A stretch of DNA of 64,000 nt from Thioflexithrix psekupsensis. Its GTDB lineage: Bacteria > Pseudomonadota > Gammaproteobacteria > Beggiatoales > Beggiatoaceae. The translations under genes were made by a program, and so were the position numbers. The stretch lies in the NCBI RefSeq assembly GCF_002149925.1, contig NZ_MSLT01000012.1, positions 62,001 to 126,000 on the forward strand. Reading direction: 5' to 3'. Shown one piece after another: positions 44,935 through 53,293 of the stretch. The notes beneath the pieces are model-generated. The model worked only from the letters and a program-made list of their open reading frames with translations. It was not told where the DNA came from and did not search any database. Positions within the stretch are counted from its first letter, which is position 1. Each line of letters opens with the position of its first letter.

Positions 44935-44965
44935 AAAAAACAGGCAATCCCGAAAGATTACCTGT
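44932..44965 (-). terminator. Intrinsic terminator for the secreted-protein gene
   Basis: ACAGGCAATC and GATTACCTGT pair over ten positions with one mismatch. Read on the minus strand, eight T residues follow. It lies 35 bases beyond the stop at 45001. Confidence 0.75.
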
Positions 44966-45000
44966 CTTTATTGACAGTCTCTAGCCTTTAAAATGAAAGA

Positions 45001-46506
45001 CTATTTGCCTGTACCACCACCTGGACGAGCCATCACAAGATTGCTTAACTCACCTGTATTGGTATTAACCGCTTGGTAGATACCTTGAATGTCGTTGTTG
45101 GAAGCAACAAAGGTGAATACCGCTGAACCACGGTTTTTACCCGTAAAGCTCGACACTAAGTCTGCTGCATTGACTTGCAGCAATGTTCCCGCAGGTAAAA
45201 CACCTGAGAAGGTCTTAGTATCGGCATCATAAGGGTAAGGACCATCTGTCTTGGGAACAATCGTGTTGCCTGCATCAGTACGCAGTTCAATGGTGAAGGC
45301 TGCATCAGTTCCACTAGGTGTCAAATGATTTAACATGAAACGGCTGATGTAACCCGTAGCCATAGTGAAGTAAGGGGCTTCCAATACCACACCATCTCTT
45401 AAAATATCACCTGTTGGAGCGGAAACCGCCGACGCAGCATAACCTGACTGAGAAACAGGAAGCAAATTCAACACATAACTATCGTCCGGCGTGATCTTGA
45501 CCTTGGAGTCTTCTGGGCGGATGACACAGAGGAAACTAGCATCAAGACCCAACACATCAGTTCCTGAAAAAGTGACCTTGTCTCCATCCGAAGACACCGC
45601 AGCAGTCGGAGGGAGAGCAACCTCTGTTGTACATGCTGCTGTCGTATAAAAACCAACCTTACCATTACTTACGCCAGTCGCAGTAGAACCAAACGTTCCC
45701 AACCCATTGCCATCACTATCAACATCTTGAATCAGCGATAAATCACCTTGGAACTCAAGAGTAGTGGTTGTCTGCAAAATATCAGCTAGTGAAATGTAAT
45801 TTCCCGCACCATTACACACATTGAGAGCTGGAGCAAAGCTTAACTTCCCTAAGCTACCCGCAGAGCCGCTAGGATTAGTGTTGGTTGAAGTGTTAAACAC
45901 CTCAAACCCCTTCTCTACGCTGCCTACCAAATTAGACGGAGTAACCCCATAAGAGAAGCCAGGGGCGTAACCAATATAATTGATATTTGGTAAGCTCTTT
46001 TCTATCGCCGTTCCATCCAATCCCTGCGACGCGCTTACGTCATTCGTATGAACACTATAGTTCAACTGAACTGGCGTTTTGTCTGCCCCAATCTTTATTG
46101 AGGTGACATCAAGAGCGAAGGTGTCTGTTGCGACAGCGGCAGTAGCATCCGTTTTAACTGAAAAAATTACGAAATTCGAACCAATAGCACCGCCAGACAC
46201 AAGCGTCGACACAGCACCGGCGGTGTGGATAACCAAATCAGCAGCAACCAACGCTGCACCGAATCCTGCTCCCCCTGTTAGACCAAATCGTACATACCGA
46301 GTAGAGTTCGCCGGAATTGCAGTGCCTAGCTTACCTATTACATCAACATCACAACCCGTACCACTAGACAATGTCACACCTGATCCCAACTGACTGGCGT
46401 AGTTAACCGCGACTGGAGCATCAATATCAACTTGTGCTACCGCACCAACACTGCCCAGAGCCAAAGAAACCGCCACCGCTAGCGGAGATAAACGTTTAAT
46501 ACCCAT
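45001..46506 (-). CDS. Large secreted protein, paralogue 1
   Basis: ATG 46506, with AGGAG upstream, gives 501 residues with a signal peptide (MGIKRLSPLAVAVSLALGSV cut near AVA-QV). The mature part is Thr/Ser/Ala/Gly-rich and beta-like, with few Lys and several Cys. It shares with the next gene: LNYSVHTNDVSAS against ITYSLHNNDVSAD; LIQDVDSDGNGLGTFGS against VQDFTGTSGLGTYS; TGYISRFML against AGYISRIIF; and a C-terminal RPGGGTGK against RRGGGDGK. This suggests an S-layer, sheath or matrix protein. No known domain recognised. Confidence 0.75.
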   Translation of the reverse strand: MGIKRLSPLAVAVSLALGSVGAVAQVDIDAPVAVNYASQLGSGVTLSSGTGCDVDVIGKLGTAIPANSTRYVRFGLTGGAGFGAALVAADLVIHTAGAVSTLVSGGAIGSNFVIFSVKTDATAAVATDTFALDVTSIKIGADKTPVQLNYSVHTNDVSASQGLDGTAIEKSLPNINYIGYAPGFSYGVTPSNLVGSVEKGFEVFNTSTNTNPSGSAGSLGKLSFAPALNVCNGAGNYISLADILQTTTTLEFQGDLSLIQDVDSDGNGLGTFGSTATGVSNGKVGFYTTAACTTEVALPPTAAVSSDGDKVTFSGTDVLGLDASFLCVIRPEDSKVKITPDDSYVLNLLPVSQSGYAASAVSAPTGDILRDGVVLEAPYFTMATGYISRFMLNHLTPSGTDAAFTIELRTDAGNTIVPKTDGPYPYDADTKTFSGVLPAGTLLQVNAADLVSSFTGKNRGSAVFTFVASNNDIQGIYQAVNTNTGELSNLVMARPGGGTGK

Positions 46507-46561
46507 AATTACTTGCTCCTTATTCAAACGTAAGTTAAGACCAACTTCACCACTATGCACA

Positions 46562-48052
46562 TTACTTACCATCACCGCCTCCACGACGATTCAACAATAC
46601 AGACTGAACATCCCCGGAAGCAAGATTGACAGTTTGATAAACTGCTTGAATGGATGGATTGGGAGCAGTAATAACGAAGCGAACCGCACCGCGTGGCTTA
46701 CCACTAAATGCAACCAAATCACCAGCATTAACTTGCAAATTGGCCCCTGCAGGAATTTCCCCTATTGCGCCCACGCCTGGCGTAGCCGTTGCGCCCGAGT
46801 CAGTGACTATGGTAGACGTATAAGGTGCAGCTTTAGCTCCCGTATTTGTAAATATTATGCGACTGATATAGCCCGCATTGGTGGTAATGTAAGGTGTGTC
46901 TAGCACCGTACCATTCTGGCGTATTTCCCCAACCTTATCGAAAGAATAATTCTCAACAACGTAACCCGTATTTGCTGTGAAGCTAACAGCCATGCTGTAC
47001 ACAGATGGATTCATGGGAGTTATCCCGTTCGGCTTAATACAGATGTAGGCATTTCCAGTATACGCTGTCCCCAGATCAAAAGTTGCCGTTCCTTCCGTCA
47101 CCGCACTCGCTGGAGTACTAACCGCATCACAAGGTTTAGCAGGGGCAACGACAGGATCAGTCGTATCCAAGTAAACACGGTTCGTAGCAGTGGAATAAGT
47201 CCCTAGACCAGAAGTACCTGTAAAATCCTGAACAGAGGTAAAATCACCAGTAACAGTCAGTGTCGCAGCACTAATAACACTAGCCACGGTAGCAGGAGCT
47301 GAATCGGCAGGAGTTGCGATATTGTCAAGAGTCAAAATACTTGAGGCAACGGGATCAGGATAGCTGAAAAAACCAATTGGTCCACTACCTGCGCTACTAA
47401 ACGTATCGGGAACAAATTGCAGAAAGCCCTGACTAACATCCGCTGTTAACGGCAACTGAGGAGTAGCCTCAATCGAAATGACAGGCTTAAACTCAACATA
47501 AGTTCCCGTCTTTTTGTTCAAAATACCAGTAGCGAGAGACTGATTTAAATTATCGGCACTCACATCATTGTTGTGCAGACTATAAGTAATCTTAATTTCA
47601 TTAACGTTAGAGGGAGTTAGCCCCTCAGTAGCTGTTAATGTAAACGATATCAACCCGTTAGACGGAACGGCAGTAGCTCCACTGGTTACTTTGAAATTGG
47701 CATAAGTCGCGCCATTTCCACCTGTTCTTGATATACAAACAGCACCACCAGTAATAGCTGATACATCGCATACAGGAGACCCTTTAAACTTCGCCCCTTG
47801 TAGATCAAGGCGCACGAACCGCTCCACCCCTCCGGAGGGGAAACCAAAGCCGACGGGAACACTAATCTCCAAATTATTGGCCGTAATACCATCAATTATA
47901 GCTACCGCTGTATCATCTCTCTTCGATTCCTTAGCCCACACGCTAACACCAGTTGTCGTACCATCATCGTTCAAGGTGACGGTCGAATTAGCGAGCATTG
48001 GACTACCCGCTAAAGCAGTGGCGATTGCAAAAACCAATCGTTTTTGTTTCAT
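46562..48052 (-). CDS. Large secreted protein, paralogue 2
   Basis: 496 residues with AAGGAG seven bases before the ATG and a signal peptide (MKQKRLVFAIATALAGSPML cut near LAN-ST). Sequence organisation is the same as in the downstream paralogue, 55 bases away, so the two are probably one operon and the product of a duplication. The C-terminus RFVITAPNPSIQAVYQTVN...LLNRRGGGDGK parallels its partner's. The shared basic Gly-rich tail may be a sorting or cell-attachment signal. The secretin gene just upstream could export them. Confidence 0.75.
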   Translation of the reverse strand: MKQKRLVFAIATALAGSPMLANSTVTLNDDGTTTGVSVWAKESKRDDTAVAIIDGITANNLEISVPVGFGFPSGGVERFVRLDLQGAKFKGSPVCDVSAITGGAVCISRTGGNGATYANFKVTSGATAVPSNGLISFTLTATEGLTPSNVNEIKITYSLHNNDVSADNLNQSLATGILNKKTGTYVEFKPVISIEATPQLPLTADVSQGFLQFVPDTFSSAGSGPIGFFSYPDPVASSILTLDNIATPADSAPATVASVISAATLTVTGDFTSVQDFTGTSGLGTYSTATNRVYLDTTDPVVAPAKPCDAVSTPASAVTEGTATFDLGTAYTGNAYICIKPNGITPMNPSVYSMAVSFTANTGYVVENYSFDKVGEIRQNGTVLDTPYITTNAGYISRIIFTNTGAKAAPYTSTIVTDSGATATPGVGAIGEIPAGANLQVNAGDLVAFSGKPRGAVRFVITAPNPSIQAVYQTVNLASGDVQSVLLNRRGGGDGK

Positions 48053-48299
48053 TGTGAAACTCCTTAAAAGTTAAGTTTTTCTTAGGTTATTCAGCATACC
48101 CCAAAGTGTAGGAGTATGCACAACACATGTCAATCAGGATAGCACTCTCTGTGGAGAAAAACAATTTTTTTTGCCTTACGCTTTCCACAACGAATCAACC
48201 CATTTTTAAAATAAAAACAAACAGATAGTGGTAAAAATATTTAACATAAGCTAAAGTAAGACAACGACAAAAGTGGTGAATCACAGGATAATTGGACAA

Positions 48300-50411
48300 T
48301 CAAGGTAAACCCTCTAATTGTAAACGATGACGAAATAACTGGGTAATCTCTTCCAAAGCCTCATCCGTTCCTAGTACATAAGGTACAATCAACACCATCA
48401 ATTCGGTGCGGGTGGTGAGGGCGCGTTGTGTTTTAAACAAATGCCCCAGCAATGGCACATCGGATAAGACAGGGACACCTGTCCAACCGCGATTGATAGT
48501 ATGCGTCATCAATCCACCCAATAAAACCGAACCCCCATCGCTCAGGCTCAATTGCGTGCTGACAGAGCGATTCAAAATAACGGGCGAACTGATGGCACTT
48601 GTTGTGTTTTCTTCGGCTTGACTGACTTCTTGCGTCAACTCAATATCGACTCGATTCCCTGCATAAACAATGGGTTTAACTTGCAAATTAATCCCTGTGC
48701 GTCGATACTGAATTTGCTGCAACAAGGCACTGTTGCCGCCGACTTGCCCCGTGCTGGAATCCACACTTTGAGCAGTAATCACGGGAACTTCAGAACCGAC
48801 ATTGATTGTGGCTTCCTGTCCACTTTTTACCATCAAACGGGGCGAAGACAGAATATTGACTCGGCTGCCGCTGGCAAAGGCGTTTAGGATAGCACGAGTT
48901 TGCCCTAAACTGTTGACAAAACTGTAATTCAACCCACCACCACCGATACCTAAGCCGCCCAACGTGCGTAATGCGCCATCAAGAGAACCAATATTAAGCC
49001 CTGTTGTAATCCATTCAACGCCGCTGCGTTCTTCATCGTTTAACGTAATTTCTGCAATCACCACCTCGACCAAAACCTGTCGAGCGGGTTTATCAACTTG
49101 CCGTAAAATAGGCAAAAGATTCATCCAAATATCCACTTTCCCCTGATAAATTAACATATTGTTCAATTCATCAACAACCAAAACATCTTGAGTTTGTCCA
49201 ATTCTTGCGGGCTTAACCTGTGGATTGGCTTGATTTTGAACGATGGGTGCTTGATTTTCTACTGCGGCGTGCTGAATGGTACTGAGCAAAGGAGAAAGCA
49301 TTTTAGACAAATCAGCCGCGGGAACATGTTGTACAGGATAATAAAACAGCCCGACCGCATTAGAACTCGTTTCAAGAGAGACAGGAATATCTAATTGTTT
49401 AGCCCATTGTTCGATGGGTGGAAAAACACTGGCATCCGAAGCAAACACAAACAAAACATTATTACGTGTAAGCGGTAATAAAATCACACTGGCACTTTGT
49501 TCTAGTGCATTTAAGCCGACCCCTGCATAATAACCTTGTAATCGCAATATATCACTTAATTGTTTAGCCAATTCATCTATAGGAATAAAAGCAGGTGTAA
49601 TTTTTAACACATGTTGACTGCGGATAGAGGGGCGATCAAAGAATTGAATAATATTCACAGCGAGTTTAATTTTATCCAATGGGCCTGACAAGAGCAAGGA
49701 GTTACTTTGTAAATCTAAACGGGTTGAAAAATCTCTGTCAGTGATGAGTCCGCGCAAAATGGATTCAATTTGATTAGCGCGAATAATTTTCAAATTCACA
49801 TTATAAAAAACAGGCCGATGCGACACAGGCACTTCAGGCAAAGCGCGCCCGCTGATGAGCAGTGGGGGTTCAGAAGAGGCCGTGGTTTTATCTTGGATAG
49901 TAAATTTTAACAAATTATTAGGCAACAAGCTGACGGCAACGCCATAATCAGCTAAAACTTGTAAAGCCGTTTGATAAAGTTGTTTAGGTTCTTGTGGGGG
50001 GGTGATGCGTAATGTGACTAAATCTGATTTATTTTGTAACGTGCTATCGAGTTGAAAAGACAAACCCAATACATTGCCGAATAATTCATTAATAAATGCG
50101 GCTAAAGGCAGATTATCGACATTAATACTGACTGCGGATTGTGCTTTAAATTCGGGCAGTGGCGCGGAGCCTTGATCAGAAATAATGACGGAACTGGCTT
50201 GTGCGGGTGGAATGACCGTAATCAAGGTTTCTTTTTGTGGTTCAGGGACGTTTTGATTTTTTTCGTCGCCCGCCACCGTCGTAAACTCATCAGGCAGAGC
50301 TTGCAACGGAGGTCGTAACGGCGTAGGCAGCGTGACATTTTTAGGTATAGGTTTCGTAGCGCAGGCACTAAGCAAGCCAAGCAACAGGATAACAGAGAAC
50401 GGTTTAAGCAT
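48300..50411 (-). CDS. Type II secretion system-type secretin, GspD-like lipoprotein
   Basis: 703 residues with lipobox LLSAC near the N-terminus. An N0/STN-type domain (SINVDNLPLAAFINELFGNV), N1-N3 domains (about residues 190-420) and a C-terminal secretin barrel (VLVEVVIAEITLNDEERSGVEW, ILSSPRLMVKSGQEATINVGSEV, LLGGLMTHTINRGWTGVPVLSDVPLLGHLF). It would form the outer membrane ring of a type II secretion system or pilus. No other gsp gene is in the window. It lies 247 bases upstream of the two secreted paralogues on the same strand. Confidence 0.9.
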   Translation of the reverse strand: MLKPFSVILLLGLLSACATKPIPKNVTLPTPLRPPLQALPDEFTTVAGDEKNQNVPEPQKETLITVIPPAQASSVIISDQGSAPLPEFKAQSAVSINVDNLPLAAFINELFGNVLGLSFQLDSTLQNKSDLVTLRITPPQEPKQLYQTALQVLADYGVAVSLLPNNLLKFTIQDKTTASSEPPLLISGRALPEVPVSHRPVFYNVNLKIIRANQIESILRGLITDRDFSTRLDLQSNSLLLSGPLDKIKLAVNIIQFFDRPSIRSQHVLKITPAFIPIDELAKQLSDILRLQGYYAGVGLNALEQSASVILLPLTRNNVLFVFASDASVFPPIEQWAKQLDIPVSLETSSNAVGLFYYPVQHVPAADLSKMLSPLLSTIQHAAVENQAPIVQNQANPQVKPARIGQTQDVLVVDELNNMLIYQGKVDIWMNLLPILRQVDKPARQVLVEVVIAEITLNDEERSGVEWITTGLNIGSLDGALRTLGGLGIGGGGLNYSFVNSLGQTRAILNAFASGSRVNILSSPRLMVKSGQEATINVGSEVPVITAQSVDSSTGQVGGNSALLQQIQYRRTGINLQVKPIVYAGNRVDIELTQEVSQAEENTTSAISSPVILNRSVSTQLSLSDGGSVLLGGLMTHTINRGWTGVPVLSDVPLLGHLFKTQRALTTRTELMVLIVPYVLGTDEALEEITQLFRHRLQLEGLP

Positions 50412-50541
50412 ATTTACAGGGAAGTAATGGGTTTAAATCGAAAAAATGAGAGAATTTAACCAGAGTTTAGTTAAAAGTGCAAAGGTTAAATTTTTTTGTG
50501 GTTCATGGTGAGAAGTGGGATTTTATGGGTTTTCGGTTTTT

Positions 50542-50730
50542 TTGGTCTGAATCGGGATTTACAGGATTTTTTGTCTGAATCAGAATTTACGGAATTTTAG
50601 GATTTTCAGAATTAAGAGAATAGAAAATTTGCTGAAAATAAACGACGTGCAAGAATTAATTTTGAAAATTCTTGTGTCTGTAAATTTTGATTCAGACAAT
50701 TTAGTATTAATTTTATAAAGGATATTTTCA
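50542..50730. repeat. MITE-like long palindrome, copy 4 (plus orientation)
   Basis: GTCTGAATCAGAATTTACGGAATTTTAGG and CTGTAAATTTTGATTCAGACAATTTAG pair; the core is AATAAACGACGTGCAAGAATTAATTTTG. An extra GGTCTGAATCGGGATTTACAGG precedes it. Together with the gap back to the secretin start this fills about 320 bases without a gene. It provides the upstream region of the toxin-antitoxin pair. Confidence 0.65.
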
Positions 50731-50733
50731 ATC

Positions 50734-50994
50734 ATGCAATTAAATATTGTTATAGACGATCAATTGTTACAACAAGCCCGTTCGATAAGCAATCTAACAT
50801 CGGAACAGGAAATTATCGAAGAAGTGTTGCGTAATTGGGTGGCGACTCAGCTTAAATGCCAAGCTCCAAAAAATTCAGCCAAAACACTACTAGAATCAGA
50901 TTTTATCGGCTGTGGTGAAGCAGAACCCACGCTGTCAGCGAACTATAAACAAGTATTTTCTTGTATTGTGGATGAGAAATATGATTATCGTTGA
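50734..50994 (+). CDS. VapB-type antitoxin
   Basis: 86 residues starting MQLNIVIDDQLLQQARSI, a short beta strand and helices of the ribbon-helix-helix kind seen in VapB/DUF2191 antitoxins, followed by a C-terminal tail that would cover the toxin. It overlaps the toxin start by 14 bases. AAAGGA precedes the ATG. It should neutralise the PIN toxin and repress the pair. A fragment of a second copy of this gene's start lies at 53026. Confidence 0.75.
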   Translation: MQLNIVIDDQLLQQARSISNLTSEQEIIEEVLRNWVATQLKCQAPKNSAKTLLESDFIGCGEAEPTLSANYKQVFSCIVDEKYDYR

Positions 50995-51406
50995 CACTGG
51001 TTTTTGGGTGGCACTCGCTAACAAACGTGACCAGCACCATGAAATCGCCAAGCAATGCCTGCAAAAGATGGCGACTGATAATGTTTCTTTTATTACCACT
51101 TGTGCAGTAATGACAGAGGTATCTTATTTACTTTACCAGCGAATTGGGCGTGAAGCACAACGAAAGTTTCTAACCCACTACCAAAATGGGTTATTTACAA
51201 TTTTTGAAATAGGTGCTGAACATGCCCCACAAATCAATTGGCTGATGGACAAATACGCTGATTTACCGATGGATTTTGCAGATGCTTCGCTGGTTATTTT
51301 AGCAGAGCATTTAGGGCATGGTCGTATATTATCCACAGACTTGCGTGATTTTCACACCTATCGCTGGAAAAATCATTATCCTTTTGAAAATTTATTATTA
51401 CCATAA
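50981..51406 (+). CDS. PIN-domain (VapC-like) toxin
   Basis: ATG at 50981, within the antitoxin's end; the upstream codons of this open frame are not needed. The 141-residue protein has the PIN acidic set: Asp in IIVDTGFWVAL, Glu in TCAVMTEVSYLL, Asp in DLPMDFADASLVI and Asp in RILSTDLRDFHTYRW. Such toxins cut tRNA or rRNA when free of antitoxin. Confidence 0.88.
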   Translation: MIIVDTGFWVALANKRDQHHEIAKQCLQKMATDNVSFITTCAVMTEVSYLLYQRIGREAQRKFLTHYQNGLFTIFEIGAEHAPQINWLMDKYADLPMDFADASLVILAEHLGHGRILSTDLRDFHTYRWKNHYPFENLLLP

Positions 51407-51407
51407 A

Positions 51408-51556
51408 ATTTATTCATCTGAATCAGAATTTACGGAATTTTAGGATTTTCAGAATAAAGAGAATAGAAAATCTGCTGAAAACAAACGACGGGCAAGAATT
51501 AATTTTGAAAATTCTTTAATTCTGTAAATTCTGATTCAGACAGAAAATATCTTATA
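51408..51556. repeat. MITE-like long palindrome, copy 5 (plus orientation)
   Basis: CTGAATCAGAATTTACGGAATTTTAGG at the left and AATTCTGTAAATTCTGATTCAGACAG at the right, with the core AACAAACGACGGGCAAGAATTAATTTTG. It separates two convergent toxin-antitoxin modules and could end transcription from both sides. Confidence 0.65.
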
Positions 51557-52028
51557 ATTCACCTAATTCTTTTAAAAAATCATGATAAACAGTAGCACTA
51601 TACCAACGTCCAGAACAAACCATTTCATCAAGCAAAGGTTTGACCGTTTCAATTAAATGTGCTTTTTTTGCCATTGACAATACAGTCAATGTACCAATAA
51701 CAAAAATACCCTGTGATTTCGCAATGTTATAAGCGATGCGTTCATCAATAACCAGTGTATCTGCTACTAATTCTTTTGCTAAACAAAGTGCCTCTGCCTC
51801 ACCATCATCTAATTCATTAGATAACAAACGCAAATAGGATTTGTCTTGAACAACTTTAACTTTTATCCAATCAGCATCTATTTCCTGATAAGCAAATGAA
51901 TGCTTGGCTTTTATTTCATAGTAAACAGCTTGAGGTATATAAATTGAATTAAATAATTGCTGCAATAAATGTAACTTTTGAATTGCCGCCAAAGAAATCA
52001 AAGGGGTCGTATTAAATACAGCAATCAC
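51552..52028 (-). CDS. DUF3368 PIN-like toxin
   Basis: 158 residues: VFNTTPLISLAAIQKLHLL at the start, GEAEALCLAKEL in the middle and DTLVIDERIAYNIAKSQGI, then VIGTLTVLSMAKKAHLI. This is the DUF3368 family, a PIN-like nuclease usually paired with UPF0175. The acidic residues N-T-T, E-E and D-E fit the metal site, though the first Asp of the PIN motif is Asn here as is common in the family. It overlaps the antitoxin gene by four bases. Confidence 0.85.
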   Translation of the reverse strand: MIAVFNTTPLISLAAIQKLHLLQQLFNSIYIPQAVYYEIKAKHSFAYQEIDADWIKVKVVQDKSYLRLLSNELDDGEAEALCLAKELVADTLVIDERIAYNIAKSQGIFVIGTLTVLSMAKKAHLIETVKPLLDEMVCSGRWYSATVYHDFLKELGEL

Positions 52029-52303
52029 TTTAAGCGTTCCAACAGCGTATCGCCTGAATGAATCATTTCTTGAGTTAATTCAGTTTCATAGTCAAATATG
52101 GGTTGTTTTTCTAAACGTAATTTATCAATAAAATCTAAACGACTATAACCCGCCAAGTTTGCTGCTTTGCCCAAACTCAGTTTATTTTGCTTATACAAAG
52201 CCAATGCAGTATAAAAACATAACATTTCAGAAAACTCTTGTTTTTTAGCTTTCAAAGACAGCAAAATAGATTCATCAATAGTCACTTCAATAGAGGTTTG
52301 CAT
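52025..52303 (-). CDS. UPF0175 antitoxin
   Basis: 92 residues with the UPF0175 pattern: FYTALALYKQNKLSLGKAANLAGYSRLDFIDKL, an HTH-like segment, and IFDYETELTQEM towards the end. It is the expected partner of the DUF3368 toxin downstream and overlaps its start (ATGA). Confidence 0.88.
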   Translation of the reverse strand: MQTSIEVTIDESILLSLKAKKQEFSEMLCFYTALALYKQNKLSLGKAANLAGYSRLDFIDKLRLEKQPIFDYETELTQEMIHSGDTLLERLK

Positions 52304-52317
52304 AGTATTTTTCTCGT

Positions 52318-52436
52318 TAATTAGGATTTCCAGAATTTAAAGAGTAAAAAATCTGCTGAAAATAAACGACGTGCAAGAATTAATTTTGAAAATTCTTGTG
52401 TCTGGAAATTCTGACTCAGACAGAAAACACCTGCTT
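52318..52436. repeat. MITE-like palindrome, copy 6 (plus, shortened)
   Basis: Core AAATAAACGACGTGCAAGAATTAATTTTG with right arm GTCTGGAAATTCTGACTCAGACAG; the left arm is shortened to TTAGGATTTCCAGAATTTAAAGAG. Confidence 0.6.
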
Positions 52437-52877
52437 TTATGTCTCAGGATAAAACTGCTTATCCAGCAACTGCTCAACCGAATAAGGGCAGGTTTTAGGA
52501 AAACAAGATTCGGGTAAACCCGTTTCATCGATTGCAATTTCTAAAGCATCGGGATAAGCATCCGTTATTGCATCATTTATCTGGCGTTTCAAACTAGGTA
52601 TCTTTCTGAGTAAACGCAATACTTGTACTCGTTGTTCATTGATTGAACCCCGCCAACTCCCGCTTTGCTGATCAAATTGGAATTGCCATTTAAGCAAATG
52701 AGCAATTAAGATGACAAAACGACTCTCCAATTCCCTTAGACTACTTATGCCCATATCTTCTAATTCTTCAATAAGATGCTCAGTATCAATTTCATTGGTT
52801 TTCCCCGCTTTTAACAAACTAATTTGTTGAGCAATCCACGCATTAAAATCATTTTCATACAACTTAGTGTTATTCAT
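52437..52877 (-). CDS. DUF29 family protein
   Basis: 146 residues of the DUF29 family: LYENDFNAWIAQQISLLKAG, LIEELEDMGISSLRELESR, LIAHLLKWQFQFDQQSGSW, then YPDALEIAIDETGLPESCFP and the C-terminal CPYSVEQLLDKQF. These small helical proteins occur in many copies in cyanobacteria and sulfur bacteria, often near repeats; their role is unknown. It is set between two copies of the palindromic repeat. Confidence 0.85.
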   Translation of the reverse strand: MNNTKLYENDFNAWIAQQISLLKAGKTNEIDTEHLIEELEDMGISSLRELESRFVILIAHLLKWQFQFDQQSGSWRGSINEQRVQVLRLLRKIPSLKRQINDAITDAYPDALEIAIDETGLPESCFPKTCPYSVEQLLDKQFYPET

Positions 52878-52892
52878 TTTTAATTAACCTTT

Positions 52893-53012
52893 TAAAGCAA
52901 TTTATGGAAGTTCCAGAATTAAAGAATAGAAAATCTGCTGAAAATAAACGACGTGCAAGAATCAATTTTGAACATTCTTTAATTCTGGAAATTCTGACTC
53001 AGACAATTTAGT
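52893..53012. repeat. MITE-like palindrome, copy 7 (plus, shortened)
   Basis: Core AAATAAACGACGTGCAAGAATCAATTTTG with right arm AATTCTGGAAATTCTGACTCAGACAATTTAGTAT. It runs into a copy of the sequence found just upstream of the VapB-type gene. Confidence 0.6.
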
Positions 53013-53040
53013 ATATATTTTATATTAGGATGTTTTCAAT

Positions 53041-53060
53041 CATGCAACTGAATATTGTTT
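53041..53060 (+). pseudogene. Start of a second VapB-type antitoxin, truncated
   Basis: ATTTTATATTAGGATGTTTTCAATC and then ATGCAACTGAATATTGTT closely match the leader and first six codons (MQLNIV) of the antitoxin gene at 50734. The match stops where a REP-like unit begins, so a duplicated toxin-antitoxin module has been cut away. Confidence 0.65.
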
Positions 53061-53063
53061 TTT

Positions 53064-53113
53064 CCTCGTTCCCACATGCCATGTAGAAATGCCGTCCAGA
53101 CGCGCCGCGGCGA
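53064..53113. repeat. Degenerate REP-like unit
   Basis: CTCGTTCCCACATGCCATGTAGAAATGCC followed by GTCCAGACGCGCCGCGGCG: the same two-part layout as the REP at 43926, but decayed. The next 180 bases up to 53293 hold no recognisable feature beyond the AAGGA of the following gene. Confidence 0.5.
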
Positions 53114-53293
53114 AAATCCACACCATTTTCTTGCTGAGACTCGACGTGGCATCATTGCCTTTTTCGCCTAAGATTCGGGGGATTAAACATAGAATATCCG
53201 TTGTCCCCTTGCGTCATGGGTTTAAACTGCGCAAAATAACGGGCGCGATTTTGGTAATCGATTGGTTAGACCCGTTTTCAAGGATAACACACC

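Noticed and set aside
50542-53012. CRISPR-like array from repeated sequence blocks
   Set aside because: The repeats are palindromic, over 100 bp long and separated by protein-coding genes; there are no regular short spacers and no cas genes.
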